Shown here piece by piece: positions 1 through 5,886 of a DNA stretch of 7,138 nt. Below the pieces are notes generated by a model, which saw only the letters and a program-made list of their open reading frames with translations, was not told where the DNA came from and did not search any database. The translations under genes were made by a program, and so were the position numbers. This DNA is from Candidatus Omnitrophica bacterium CG1_02_40_15 (lineage in GTDB: Bacteria > Omnitrophota > Gorgyraeia > Gorgyraeales > Gorgyraeaceae). Each line of letters starts with the position of its first letter. Position 1 is the stretch's first letter. The stretch is from positions 1-7,138 of the forward strand of contig MNVP01000012.1 in assembly GCA_001871815.1 (NCBI GenBank). The letters are read 5' to 3'.

Positions 1-369
1 GGCGATGCTCAGACCCGCTCTTTTTAAAACAGGTAAATCTATAAGGTCGTCTCCTATGAAACAGGTTTCTTCATCTTTTACTCTGAATCTTTTTATTACT
101 TTCTCATATACTTTAAGTTTTTCATAATTTGAATAAACCTTAGCAACATGCATATCCTTTGCCCTGCGTTTAACTATCCTTGTTTTCTTAGCTGTAATTA
201 TGACAGATTTTATCCCTGCCCTGTGTAAAAGCGTCATGCCAAACCCATCATAAACATTAAAACATTTTATCTCATCTCCGAAGTTATCATATATGATCCG
301 GCCGTCCGTCAATACGCCATCTACATCAAGGATTAATAATTTTATTTTCTTTGCACGCTCTTCTATCAT
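1..369 (-). CDS. kdsC: KDO 8-phosphate phosphatase (KdsC), C-terminus cut by window edge
   Basis: This HAD-superfamily phosphatase hydrolyses KDO 8-phosphate to KDO and phosphate in the cytoplasm. The 123 visible residues come from my own translation, starting at the ATG at 369. HAD motif I is LLILDVDGVLTDG, with D15 as the nucleophile and D17 as the acid/base. It is followed by the KdsC-type segments EIKCFNVYDGFGM and IKSVIITAKKTRIVKRRAKDM, and by motif IV FIGDDLIDLPVL with D107 and D108 as metal ligands. The family is about 170-180 residues long, so roughly 50 residues lie beyond the left edge. The usual TGR after strand 2 reads TAK here, and the QG stretch before the conserved lysine is altered (VYSNYEKL, K84); these are departures from the pattern I remember, not clear defects. 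The ribosome site is weak (GTGGA, about 9 nt upstream). A GTG lies in frame about 15 nt upstream, but the ATG fits better. It is the last gene seen in the operon, 205 nt after kdsD. Confidence 0.93.
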   Translation of the reverse strand, partial: MIEERAKKIKLLILDVDGVLTDGRIIYDNFGDEIKCFNVYDGFGMTLLHRAGIKSVIITAKKTRIVKRRAKDMHVAKVYSNYEKLKVYEKVIKRFRVKDEETCFIGDDLIDLPVLKRAGLSIA

Positions 370-389
370 AATTATATTCCACACATTGC

Positions 390-492
390 TTCTCGACTTT
401 GTTTACATGCATAACCTACGTGTCCGCTCGAAGTCTATTGGCAATACTGTTCGAGCGGACATTGCGGCTATACATGCACGCTCAGTCGAGAA
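390..492. repeat. Long imperfect foldback (43-nt arms, 17-nt loop) between kdsD and kdsC
   Basis: Positions 390-432 and the reverse complement of 450-492 are both 43 nt long. They align without gaps at about 32 of 43 positions. Both ends are perfect: a 9-bp outer stem (TTCTCGACT, 390-398 with 484-492) and a 12-bp inner stem (TGTCCGCTCGAA, 421-432 with 450-461). The middle is degenerate but still colinear, and in RNA read from the minus strand three of the mismatches become G-U pairs. The 17-nt loop (433-449) contains a further small palindrome around ATTGGCAAT. The structure ends 20 nt before the kdsC start, leaving the start region unpaired. No T-run follows on the transcribed strand, so an intrinsic terminator is not indicated. 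It could be a miniature transposable element, an intercistronic RNA structure, or an RNA-processing site. Confidence 0.8.
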
Positions 493-501
493 CTTCCGCG
501 T

Positions 502-559
502 GCCCCGTCCCAAACCTAAGAGTTACTTGTAATAGATTCGCGTAGGTTTGGGACGGGGC
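502..559. repeat. Foldback with 17-bp perfect arms, flanked by 7-bp direct repeats
   Basis: GCCCCGTCCCAAACCTA at 502-518 is the exact reverse complement of 543-559, with a 24-nt loop that contains a small TTAC-TT-GTAA hairpin. TTCCGCG occurs as a direct repeat on both sides, at 494-500 and 564-570. This resembles the target duplication left by a small mobile element, although a 7-bp match can arise by chance. The end of the arm (AACCTACG type) also occurs at 413-420, complementary to 541-548, which links this element to the neighbouring foldback. On the transcribed minus strand it starts 15 nt after the kdsD stop. No U-tract follows, so it is not a standard terminator. Confidence 0.85.
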
Positions 560-574
560 GTGATTCCGCGATTT

Positions 575-1549
575 TTAGACCAGTCCTGCCTTCAGCAAAT
601 CCTGCACATCCACTAGCCCTATAGCTTTATCTTTTTCATCAACTATAGGTATTTCATCTATCTTGTATTCCTGCAGGATTCTTAATGCCTCTACAGCAAG
701 GCAGCCTTTTTTAAGCGTCCTGGGCAATTTTGTCATTACATCCTTTATCTCTCTCTCCAGTAGGGGCACGGCATGCCGTGCCCCTACATTTCCCAAATTC
801 CTCCTCAAATCGCCATCTGTAAAAATACCTTTCACTTTTCCGTCTTTATCAACCACTGTGGCGCCTCCTGCCCTTGAAGCAGTTATAGCTAGAAGCACAT
901 CTTTTACTTTTTTGGATTCTTTTACAATCGGGTTGCCGGAACCCTTGCGCATTATATCCTCTACCTTTAGCAATAATTGTTTTCCTAGGCTTCCGCCAGG
1001 ATGAAGGAACGCAAAATCGCTTTTCTTGAATTTTCTTTTATCCATAAGAGCGGCGCAAAGCGCATCGCCCATAGCGAGCATGCTGGTCGTGCTGGCCATG
1101 GGAGCCAATCCCAGAGGGCACGCCTCCTCTTTTATTGACACATCCAGTACAGCATCGCTATTTTTTGCCAAGCTTGAACGTCTATTACCTGTAATCCCTA
1201 CAAGCTTATTCCCTATCTTTTTTATTAGCGGGATAAGATGCACTATCTCTTCTGTTTCTCCGCTGTTTGAAATAGCAACAACTACGTCTTCTTTTCTGAC
1301 TCTGCCAAGGTCTCCATGTATTGCCTCTGCAGAATGGAGCCAGAGGCTCGGGGTGCCTGTAGAAGCAAGCGTCGCAGATATCTTTTGCCCTATTATACCG
1401 GCCTTACCTATGCCAGTAACTACAACGCTTCCCTTGCAGGCATATATTAATTCCACTGCTTTCTCGAAATCTGCATCTATATGAGAAATCAACTGCCTTA
1501 TAGAGTCAGCTTCTATTTTCAAAACCTGTTTAGCGCGCTTACGCACCAT
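575..1549 (-). CDS. kdsD: Arabinose 5-phosphate isomerase (KdsD)
   Basis: This cytoplasmic enzyme converts ribulose 5-phosphate to arabinose 5-phosphate, the first committed sugar of KDO synthesis. The 324 residues match the family length. The SIS domain covers about residues 38-170. It holds VVVTGIGKAG (K49), STGTPS, EAIHGDLG, ISNSGET (E98) and the signature KEEACPLGLAP (E141/E142), then FLHPGG (H183); these correspond to the Lys, Glu, Glu and His implicated in E. coli KdsD. Two CBS motifs follow, at about 196-252 and 266-324, with GIFTDGDLRR at 241-250. Residues 255-263 (VGARHAVPL) are encoded by a perfect DNA palindrome and lie in the linker between the CBS motifs. This stretch is about 5-6 residues longer than in the E. 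coli enzyme as I remember it. The start at 1549 has a good ribosome site, AGGGA, 5 nt upstream. Because kdsA, kdsB and kdsC are beside it, KdsD is favoured over the capsule paralogue KpsF or the gut-operon paralogue GutQ. Confidence 0.96.
   Translation of the reverse strand: MVRKRAKQVLKIEADSIRQLISHIDADFEKAVELIYACKGSVVVTGIGKAGIIGQKISATLASTGTPSLWLHSAEAIHGDLGRVRKEDVVVAISNSGETEEIVHLIPLIKKIGNKLVGITGNRRSSLAKNSDAVLDVSIKEEACPLGLAPMASTTSMLAMGDALCAALMDKRKFKKSDFAFLHPGGSLGKQLLLKVEDIMRKGSGNPIVKESKKVKDVLLAITASRAGGATVVDKDGKVKGIFTDGDLRRNLGNVGARHAVPLLEREIKDVMTKLPRTLKKGCLAVEALRILQEYKIDEIPIVDEKDKAIGLVDVQDLLKAGLV
760..787. repeat. 28-bp perfect palindrome inside kdsD (GTAGGG family, copy 1)
   Basis: Two 14-bp arms, GTAGGGGCACGGCA and its exact complement, meet without a spacer. 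Read in the kdsD frame it gives residues V-G-A-R-H-A-V-P-L. The same design recurs at 4811-4839 and 5856-5884. The reading frame is kept, and the segment falls in the surface linker between the CBS motifs, where extra residues should be tolerated. The likeliest reading is a REP-like repeat captured by a gene. Conservation of a genuine peptide is less likely, because a perfect 28-bp palindrome is not needed to encode a linker. Confidence 0.9.
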
Positions 1550-1571
1550 ATTTATCCCTGTTTAGCTTTCT

Positions 1572-1624
1572 AACAACTTGACATTTCAACTGACATTTCA
1601 ACAATGTTGATTTGTCAAGTTGTT
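1572..1624. repeat. Stem-loop across the kdsA stop codon with a 12-bp tandem duplication
   Basis: AACAACTTGACA (1572-1583) pairs perfectly with 1613-1624. After a 2x2 internal loop a second 5-bp stem follows (TCAAC, 1586-1590, with GTTGA, 1606-1610). TGACATTTCAAC is duplicated head to tail at 1579-1590 and 1591-1602, so either copy could pair with the opposite arm. The right arm covers the last three kdsA codons and the stop. No T-run follows on the transcribed minus strand, so this is not a standard terminator. It may be a 3'-end stabilising structure, or a weak brake between kdsA and kdsD, which starts 23 nt further on. Confidence 0.75.
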
Positions 1625-2439
1625 TTCACAATCTTGTCTATTTTCTTTACCTCTTCTAATAATTTTTCGAGCGCACTAAGTGTAATCATATTCGGCCCGT
1701 CGCAAGGCGCTTTATCAGGGTTCTCATGAACCTCTAAAAATAGGCCATCGCAGCCAACTGCAGCTGCTGCGCGCGAAAGAGCTGCCACAAATTTTCTATC
1801 TCCGCCAGACTCGCGCCCTTTACCGCCTGGCAGCTGCACACTGTGAGTCGCATCATAAACAATCGGATATCCAAACTCCTTCATTATTTCAAGGCTGCGA
1901 AAATCGCTTACCAGATTATTATATCCAAACATCACTCCGCGCTCTGTGATAATAATATTTTTATTCCCCGCGCCCTCTATCTTATCTATTATATTTTTTA
2001 TATCCCAAGGTGATAAAAATTGCCCTTTCTTTATATTCACTACCCTTTTTGCCTTCGCAACCTCTGTGATAAAATCTGTCTGCCTGCATAAAAAAGCAGG
2101 TATCTGCATGATATCCAGGACCTCTTTTGCTTTGTCCAGTTCTAACCTGCAATGCACATCGCTCAATACAGGGATACCAAACTCTTTTTTAACTCTTGCT
2201 AATATCTTAAGGCCTTTATCTATACCAGGCCCTCTGTAAGATTTTATACTGGAGCGGTTCGCCTTATCATAGCTGGACTTAAAAATAAAGCCTGCGCCCA
2301 GTTTATCGCATATCTTTTTAATATTTCCTGCATGGCGCATTGCATGCGATTCCGTCTCAATCACGCATGGCCCTGCGATTAAAACTATCTGGTTCTTTCC
2401 GCCTATCTTTACATTTTTTATTTTTATCTCTTTTGTCAT
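1615..2439 (-). CDS. kdsA: KDO 8-phosphate synthase (KdsA), metal-dependent class
   Basis: This enzyme condenses phosphoenolpyruvate with arabinose 5-phosphate to give KDO 8-phosphate in the cytoplasm. The 274-residue TIM-barrel sequence carries IAGPCVIE (21-28), FKSSYDKANRSS (53-64), GPGIDKGL, PVLSDVH, QIPAFLCRQTD, KKGQFLSPWD, ITERGVMFGYNNLVSDFRS, DATHSVQLPGG and LFLEVHENPDKAPCDGPN. C25, H199, E236 and D247 have exactly the spacing of the four metal ligands of Aquifex aeolicus KdsA (C11, H185, E222, D233, an offset of 14). Metal-independent enzymes such as that of E. coli have Asn at the cysteine position, so this copy should need a divalent metal. The start ATG overlaps the pyrG stop as ATGA and has no clear ribosome site, which points to translational coupling to pyrG. 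Confidence 0.97.
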   Translation of the reverse strand: MTKEIKIKNVKIGGKNQIVLIAGPCVIETESHAMRHAGNIKKICDKLGAGFIFKSSYDKANRSSIKSYRGPGIDKGLKILARVKKEFGIPVLSDVHCRLELDKAKEVLDIMQIPAFLCRQTDFITEVAKAKRVVNIKKGQFLSPWDIKNIIDKIEGAGNKNIIITERGVMFGYNNLVSDFRSLEIMKEFGYPIVYDATHSVQLPGGKGRESGGDRKFVAALSRAAAAVGCDGLFLEVHENPDKAPCDGPNMITLSALEKLLEEVKKIDKIVKTT

Positions 2440-4043
2440 ATATTTTGAAGGTTCAATGCTGCCCTTACAAAATCCCTGAACAATGGATGGCAGTCATCTG
2501 GTTTTGATTTAAACTCAGGATGAAACTGGCATGCCACAAACCATGGATGATTCTTTAGCTCAATGATTTCCACAAGCCTTAGATCAGGCGACGTCCCTGA
2601 AACAATCAGCCCATCTTTTTCCATGTTCCTTCTATAATGCGCGTCAAACTCATATCTATGCCTGTGGCGCTCTGAAATCTTTTCTTTTCCATAAGCTTCA
2701 AAACTATAGGTGCCCTTTTTCAATTTGCATGGATACGCGCCCAGGCGCATTGTGCCGCCCATATCCTTTACCCTTTTCTGCTCCTCAAGAAGGCTTATTA
2801 CAGGATATGGCGTAGACTTGTCAAACTCAGTGGAATTTGCCTTTTTAAGGCCGCACACATTTCTTGCGAACTCTACAACAGAACACTGCATCCCAAGGCA
2901 TATGCCGAAAAATGGGATCTTCTTTTCTCTTGCAAACCTTATAGCTTCAATCTTACCTTCTATGCCGCGATTGCCAAAACCACCTGGAACCAGAATACCG
3001 CTTGCATCTTTTAATAACTTTTCTGCGCCTTTATGTTCAATCTCTTCTGCGTCTATCTTTTTAATGTTTACCTTTGCGTCATTCGCAATGCCCGCGTGCT
3101 TCAGGGCTTCATAAATAGACTTATACGCGTCATTAAGCTCAATATATTTTCCTACAACCGTTATTGAAATCTTTTTTGAAGGGTGCAGAGATCTCTTCAC
3201 AACCTTTTCCCTCCATTCACTGAGATTACCCTCCTGATACCTGATATCAAGAAGCTTCGATATTATCTTCCCAAGCCCCTGTTCCTGAAATAAAAGAGGG
3301 ACTTCGTATATATCTTTTACATCAGGCGCGTCTATTACAGCATCCTCGTCCACATTGCAAAAAAGAGATATCTTTTCCTTTATCTTTTTTGAAATCGGTT
3401 TTTCTGCCCTGCAAACCAATATATCCGGCTGTATGCCTATTTCTCTTAACTTTCCAACGCTGTGCTGAGTAGGCTTTGTCTTTAGTTCTTCTGCCGCTTT
3501 TAAATAAGGGACAAGCGTCAGATGTATATTTATTGAATTTCCTCTACCCAGATGCTGCCTGAACTGTCTGATAGCTTCCAGGAAAGGCAGGCTTTCTATA
3601 TCGCCGACTGTCCCGCCTATCTCGCATATAACCACATCTATATCCTTACCCTGGGAAACCTTTTTTATATGCGCTATTATTTCGTTTGTTATATGAGGGA
3701 CCACCTGGACAGTCGCTCCCAGATAATCTCCCCGCCGTTCTTTTGTTATTACAGAGTTATAGATTTTTCCTGTGGTGATATTGTTTTCCTGAGCCATATT
3801 GGCATTTATAAACCTTTCATAATGCCCCAGGTCCAGGTCTGTCTCAGCTCCGTCGTCAGTCACATATACTTCGCCGTGCTGAAACGGGTTCATTGTGCCA
3901 GGGTCAACATTTATATACGGGTCGCATTTTTGTATTGTTACCTTCAGGCCTTTTGATTCCAGAAGTTTTCCGATAGAAGCGGACGTGATGCCTTTGCCAA
4001 GGCTGGAAACCACTCCGCCTGTTATAAAAATATATTTTGGCAT
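2436..4043 (-). CDS. pyrG: CTP synthase, glutamine-hydrolysing (PyrG)
   Basis: This enzyme aminates UTP to CTP using ATP and ammonia released from glutamine. The 535 residues match full family length. The synthase half (about 1-268) starts KYIFITGGVVSSLGKG with the P-loop at 13-18, then QKCDPYINVDPGTMNPFQHGE, DDGAETDLDLGHYERF, and CEIGGTVGDIES at 140-151. The class I glutamine amidotransferase half (about 292-530) has LVPGGFGNRG, the nucleophile C382 in GICLGMQ, GGTMRLGAYPC, and the dyad H508/E510 in CQFHPEF. All catalytic residues are present. It begins 1 nt after the kdsB stop, with AAGGGG about 10 nt upstream of its ATG inside the kdsB end, and overlaps kdsA by 4 nt. Its place between kdsB and kdsA fits supply of the CTP that KdsB consumes; adjacency of kdsB and pyrG is also known from Chlamydia. 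Confidence 0.98.
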   Translation of the reverse strand: MPKYIFITGGVVSSLGKGITSASIGKLLESKGLKVTIQKCDPYINVDPGTMNPFQHGEVYVTDDGAETDLDLGHYERFINANMAQENNITTGKIYNSVITKERRGDYLGATVQVVPHITNEIIAHIKKVSQGKDIDVVICEIGGTVGDIESLPFLEAIRQFRQHLGRGNSINIHLTLVPYLKAAEELKTKPTQHSVGKLREIGIQPDILVCRAEKPISKKIKEKISLFCNVDEDAVIDAPDVKDIYEVPLLFQEQGLGKIISKLLDIRYQEGNLSEWREKVVKRSLHPSKKISITVVGKYIELNDAYKSIYEALKHAGIANDAKVNIKKIDAEEIEHKGAEKLLKDASGILVPGGFGNRGIEGKIEAIRFAREKKIPFFGICLGMQCSVVEFARNVCGLKKANSTEFDKSTPYPVISLLEEQKRVKDMGGTMRLGAYPCKLKKGTYSFEAYGKEKISERHRHRYEFDAHYRRNMEKDGLIVSGTSPDLRLVEIIELKNHPWFVACQFHPEFKSKPDDCHPLFRDFVRAALNLQNI

Positions 4044-4044
4044 A

Positions 4045-4788
4045 TTATTGTTTCCCCTTTACGATTTCAATTGCCTTTTCCAGATCCTCAGGCGTATCTA
4101 TGCCTATTGTGTCAAACTTTGTTTCAATAACCTTTATCCTGTACCCATTTTCCAGGACACGCAGCTGTTCTAATTTTTCTGTTTTTTCCAGGCGCGACTG
4201 CGGAAGCGACTTAAAAGTGAAAAGAAAATCCTTTGCGTACGCGTAAATACCTATGTGTTTATAATAATCTATAACCTGTAATTTATCGTCCGAACCCATC
4301 CTCTCATATGGGATAGAAGACCTTGAAAAATATAACGCATAACAGAATCTGTCAAATACCACTTTAACTACATTTGAGTCTTGAATCTCCTCTGCGTTTT
4401 TTATCTTATGGCAGAGCGTAGCCATTACAAGCGTGTTATCTTTTAAGATAGCTTCTACAACATCATCTATCATTGTGTAATGCAAAAGAGGTTCGTCTGC
4501 CTGGATATTTACAACAATCTTTGTATCAATTGAGGCAGCCACTTCAGTCAGGCGGTCTGAACCGCTTTTATGCGCAATGGAAGTATATACAACATTTGCG
4601 CCAAATCCTTTGGCAGCATTATAAATACGCTTATCATCAGTGGCTATTATAAGGTCGTTTATCGAATTTGATTTTTTTGCATTCTCCCAGGTATGTTGTA
4701 TAACAGGTTTGCCGCAGAAGTCTGCCAATAGCTTTCCTTCAAATCTCGTAGAGCCATATCTTGCTGGAATTATGCCTACTGCGTCCAT
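4045..4788 (-). CDS. kdsB: 3-deoxy-manno-octulosonate cytidylyltransferase (KdsB)
   Basis: This enzyme activates KDO with CTP to give CMP-KDO and pyrophosphate. The 247 residues match family length. The N-terminal nucleotide-binding motif is GIIPARYGSTRFEGKLL (5-21). Other family motifs are HKSGSDRLTE (73-82), VVNIQADEPLL (92-102; D98 is the likely magnesium ligand, and the family usually has G in place of A97), YYKHIGIYAY (175-184), LEKTEKLEQLRVLENGY (200-216) and GIDTPEDL (229-236; D231 is the second likely ligand). I start it at the ATG at 4788, which places the motif at the usual distance from the N-terminus. A TTG at 4803 would add five residues and is less likely. The ribosome site is weak (GAGAG). 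A GTAGGG palindrome lies 22 nt upstream, between this gene and hldA. pyrG follows after 1 nt. Confidence 0.96.
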   Translation of the reverse strand: MDAVGIIPARYGSTRFEGKLLADFCGKPVIQHTWENAKKSNSINDLIIATDDKRIYNAAKGFGANVVYTSIAHKSGSDRLTEVAASIDTKIVVNIQADEPLLHYTMIDDVVEAILKDNTLVMATLCHKIKNAEEIQDSNVVKVVFDRFCYALYFSRSSIPYERMGSDDKLQVIDYYKHIGIYAYAKDFLFTFKSLPQSRLEKTEKLEQLRVLENGYRIKVIETKFDTIGIDTPEDLEKAIEIVKGKQ

Positions 4789-4810
4789 ATGCGCTTCTCT
4801 CAAAATTTCG

Positions 4811-4839
4811 GTAGGGACAGCACATTGTGCTGTCCCTAC
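4811..4839. repeat. 29-bp palindrome between hldA and kdsB (GTAGGG family, copy 2)
   Basis: GTAGGGACAGCACA (4811-4824) and its perfect complement (4826-4839) are separated by one T. It lies 12 nt after the hldA stop and 22 nt before the kdsB ATG on the transcribed strand. It shares the arm length, near-zero spacer and GTAGGG termini with the copies at 760-787 and 5856-5884, but its core is different. No U-run follows the stem, and kdsB lies just downstream, so it is not read as a terminator. Confidence 0.88.
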
Positions 4840-4851
4840 AAAAGCCTATTC

Positions 4852-5835
4852 TCAACCTTTGTCTTTAATTCTTGCTAATAATTCTTTCTGTGTGATAACT
4901 GCTATCCCTACTTTACCCACGACAATCCCTGCTGCAATATTTGAAATATACGCTGCGTTCTTCATATCTACTCCGAGCGCGAGCGCCAGGGTAAATACGC
5001 TTATCACAGTATCTCCTGCTCCGGAAACATCAAAGACCTCTTGAGCAACAGTAGGTATGTGTATAATAGAGCCATTTTTTTGGAAAAGCTGCATGCCATT
5101 TTCTCCCAGCGTTATAAGAACGCCTTTACAGCTTAATTTCTTGAGAAGCGCCTTTCCTATTTTTAAAATACTCTGGCTATCTTTGGCTTTCATGCCTATA
5201 GCCTGAGCTGCCTCGTAATGATTAGGGGTTATTGCTGTCACGCCCTTATAATAAGAAAAATGCTCTTCCTTTGGGTCAACTGTTATAATCTTTTTCTTAA
5301 TCTTGGCTATGGTTAAAATCTCTTTCAAGAGCATTGCTGAAATAACGCCTTTACCATAATCCTCTATTATAATAGCGTCCATTTTATCAATAATATTCTT
5401 AATATAAACGATCATCTTACCTAATACACTGGCTGAGATACTATCTATCTTCTCTCTATCAATCCTCACTACCTGCTGATGATGCGCAACCACCCTGGTT
5501 TTTAATGTTGTAGGCCGGCTATCATCTGTAATAACGCCGTCTACATTTATACCTTTTTCTGTAAGGCCTTTTTTAAGTATTGCTGCCCTTTCGTCATTTC
5601 CAGTCACACCTGCTATGTATACCATGGCTCCTAACGAAGCAATATTATTTGCAACGTTAGCTGCTCCGCCCGGCATAAATGATTCTGACTTAACCCACAC
5701 TACAGGCACAGGCGCTTCAGGAGAGATCCTGGAAACCTCTCCCCATACAAATTCATCCAGAATTAAATCTCCTATCACCAATATTTTTACATCGCTGAAT
5801 CTCGGTATTATTTTCCTCAATTTATCTATCTTCAT
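4852..5835 (-). CDS. hldA: D-glycero-beta-D-manno-heptose-7-phosphate kinase (HldA/RfaE1, kinase domain only)
   Basis: This PfkB/ribokinase-family kinase phosphorylates heptose 7-phosphate at C1 on the way to ADP-heptose for the LPS inner core. The 327 residues carry the RfaE signature VIGDLILDEFVWGEVSRISPEAPVPVV (about 21-47), the first PfkB motif GGAANVANNIASLGA, YGKGV, VDPK, TPNHYEAAQ, and the second PfkB motif DVSGAGDTV, whose catalytic base is D275. In E. coli HldE the kinase is fused to an adenylyltransferase; this protein stops at the end of the kinase domain, so a separate rfaE2 must lie elsewhere if the pathway is complete. I chose the ATG at 5835 (MKIDKLRK). An in-frame TTG at 5841 has a better-placed AGGAAGG and remains possible; it would add only two residues. 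Palindromes lie in both flanking gaps. An ADP-ribose-type sugar kinase of the same family is unlikely given the SRISPEAPVP signature. Confidence 0.94.
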   Translation of the reverse strand: MKIDKLRKIIPRFSDVKILVIGDLILDEFVWGEVSRISPEAPVPVVWVKSESFMPGGAANVANNIASLGAMVYIAGVTGNDERAAILKKGLTEKGINVDGVITDDSRPTTLKTRVVAHHQQVVRIDREKIDSISASVLGKMIVYIKNIIDKMDAIIIEDYGKGVISAMLLKEILTIAKIKKKIITVDPKEEHFSYYKGVTAITPNHYEAAQAIGMKAKDSQSILKIGKALLKKLSCKGVLITLGENGMQLFQKNGSIIHIPTVAQEVFDVSGAGDTVISVFTLALALGVDMKNAAYISNIAAGIVVGKVGIAVITQKELLARIKDKG

Positions 5836-5855
5836 AACCAATCTCTCGCCTTCCT

Positions 5856-5884
5856 GTAGGGGAGGGTTTAAAACCCTCCCCTAC
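5856..5884. repeat. 29-bp palindrome between the first gene and hldA (GTAGGG family, copy 3)
   Basis: GTAGGGGAGGGTTT (5856-5869) and its perfect complement (5871-5884) are separated by one A. On the transcribed strand it starts 2 nt after the TAG stop of the upstream gene and ends 20 nt before the hldA ATG, just outside its AGGAAGG ribosome site. It has the same architecture as copies 1 and 2. The stem would be very stable in RNA and sits where it could shield the 3' end of the upstream cistron. Confidence 0.9.
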
Positions 5885-5886
5885 GC

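Noticed and set aside
293..532. Plus-strand open frame of 79 codons across the kdsC start and the kdsD-kdsC gap
   Set aside because: It overlaps the kdsC start antisense and translates mostly the arms of the long foldback. No ribosome site or recognisable domain is seen.
390..559. Integron attC site or CRISPR repeat
   Set aside because: No RYYYAAC/GTTRRRY core pair is found at the ends of the foldbacks, and no regularly spaced direct repeats with unique spacers are present.
502..576. Intrinsic terminator after kdsD
   Set aside because: The 17-bp stem is strong, but no U-run follows on the transcribed minus strand. The plus-strand T-run near 572 is separated from the stem by about 12 nt and faces no gene end.
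663..1484. Two plus-strand open frames opposite kdsD
   Set aside because: They are antisense shadows of a gene with clear SIS and CBS motifs and have no family resemblance of their own.
4789..4803. TTG start for kdsB at 4803
   Set aside because: The ATG at 4788 puts the nucleotide-binding motif at the normal N-terminal position and is a stronger start codon.
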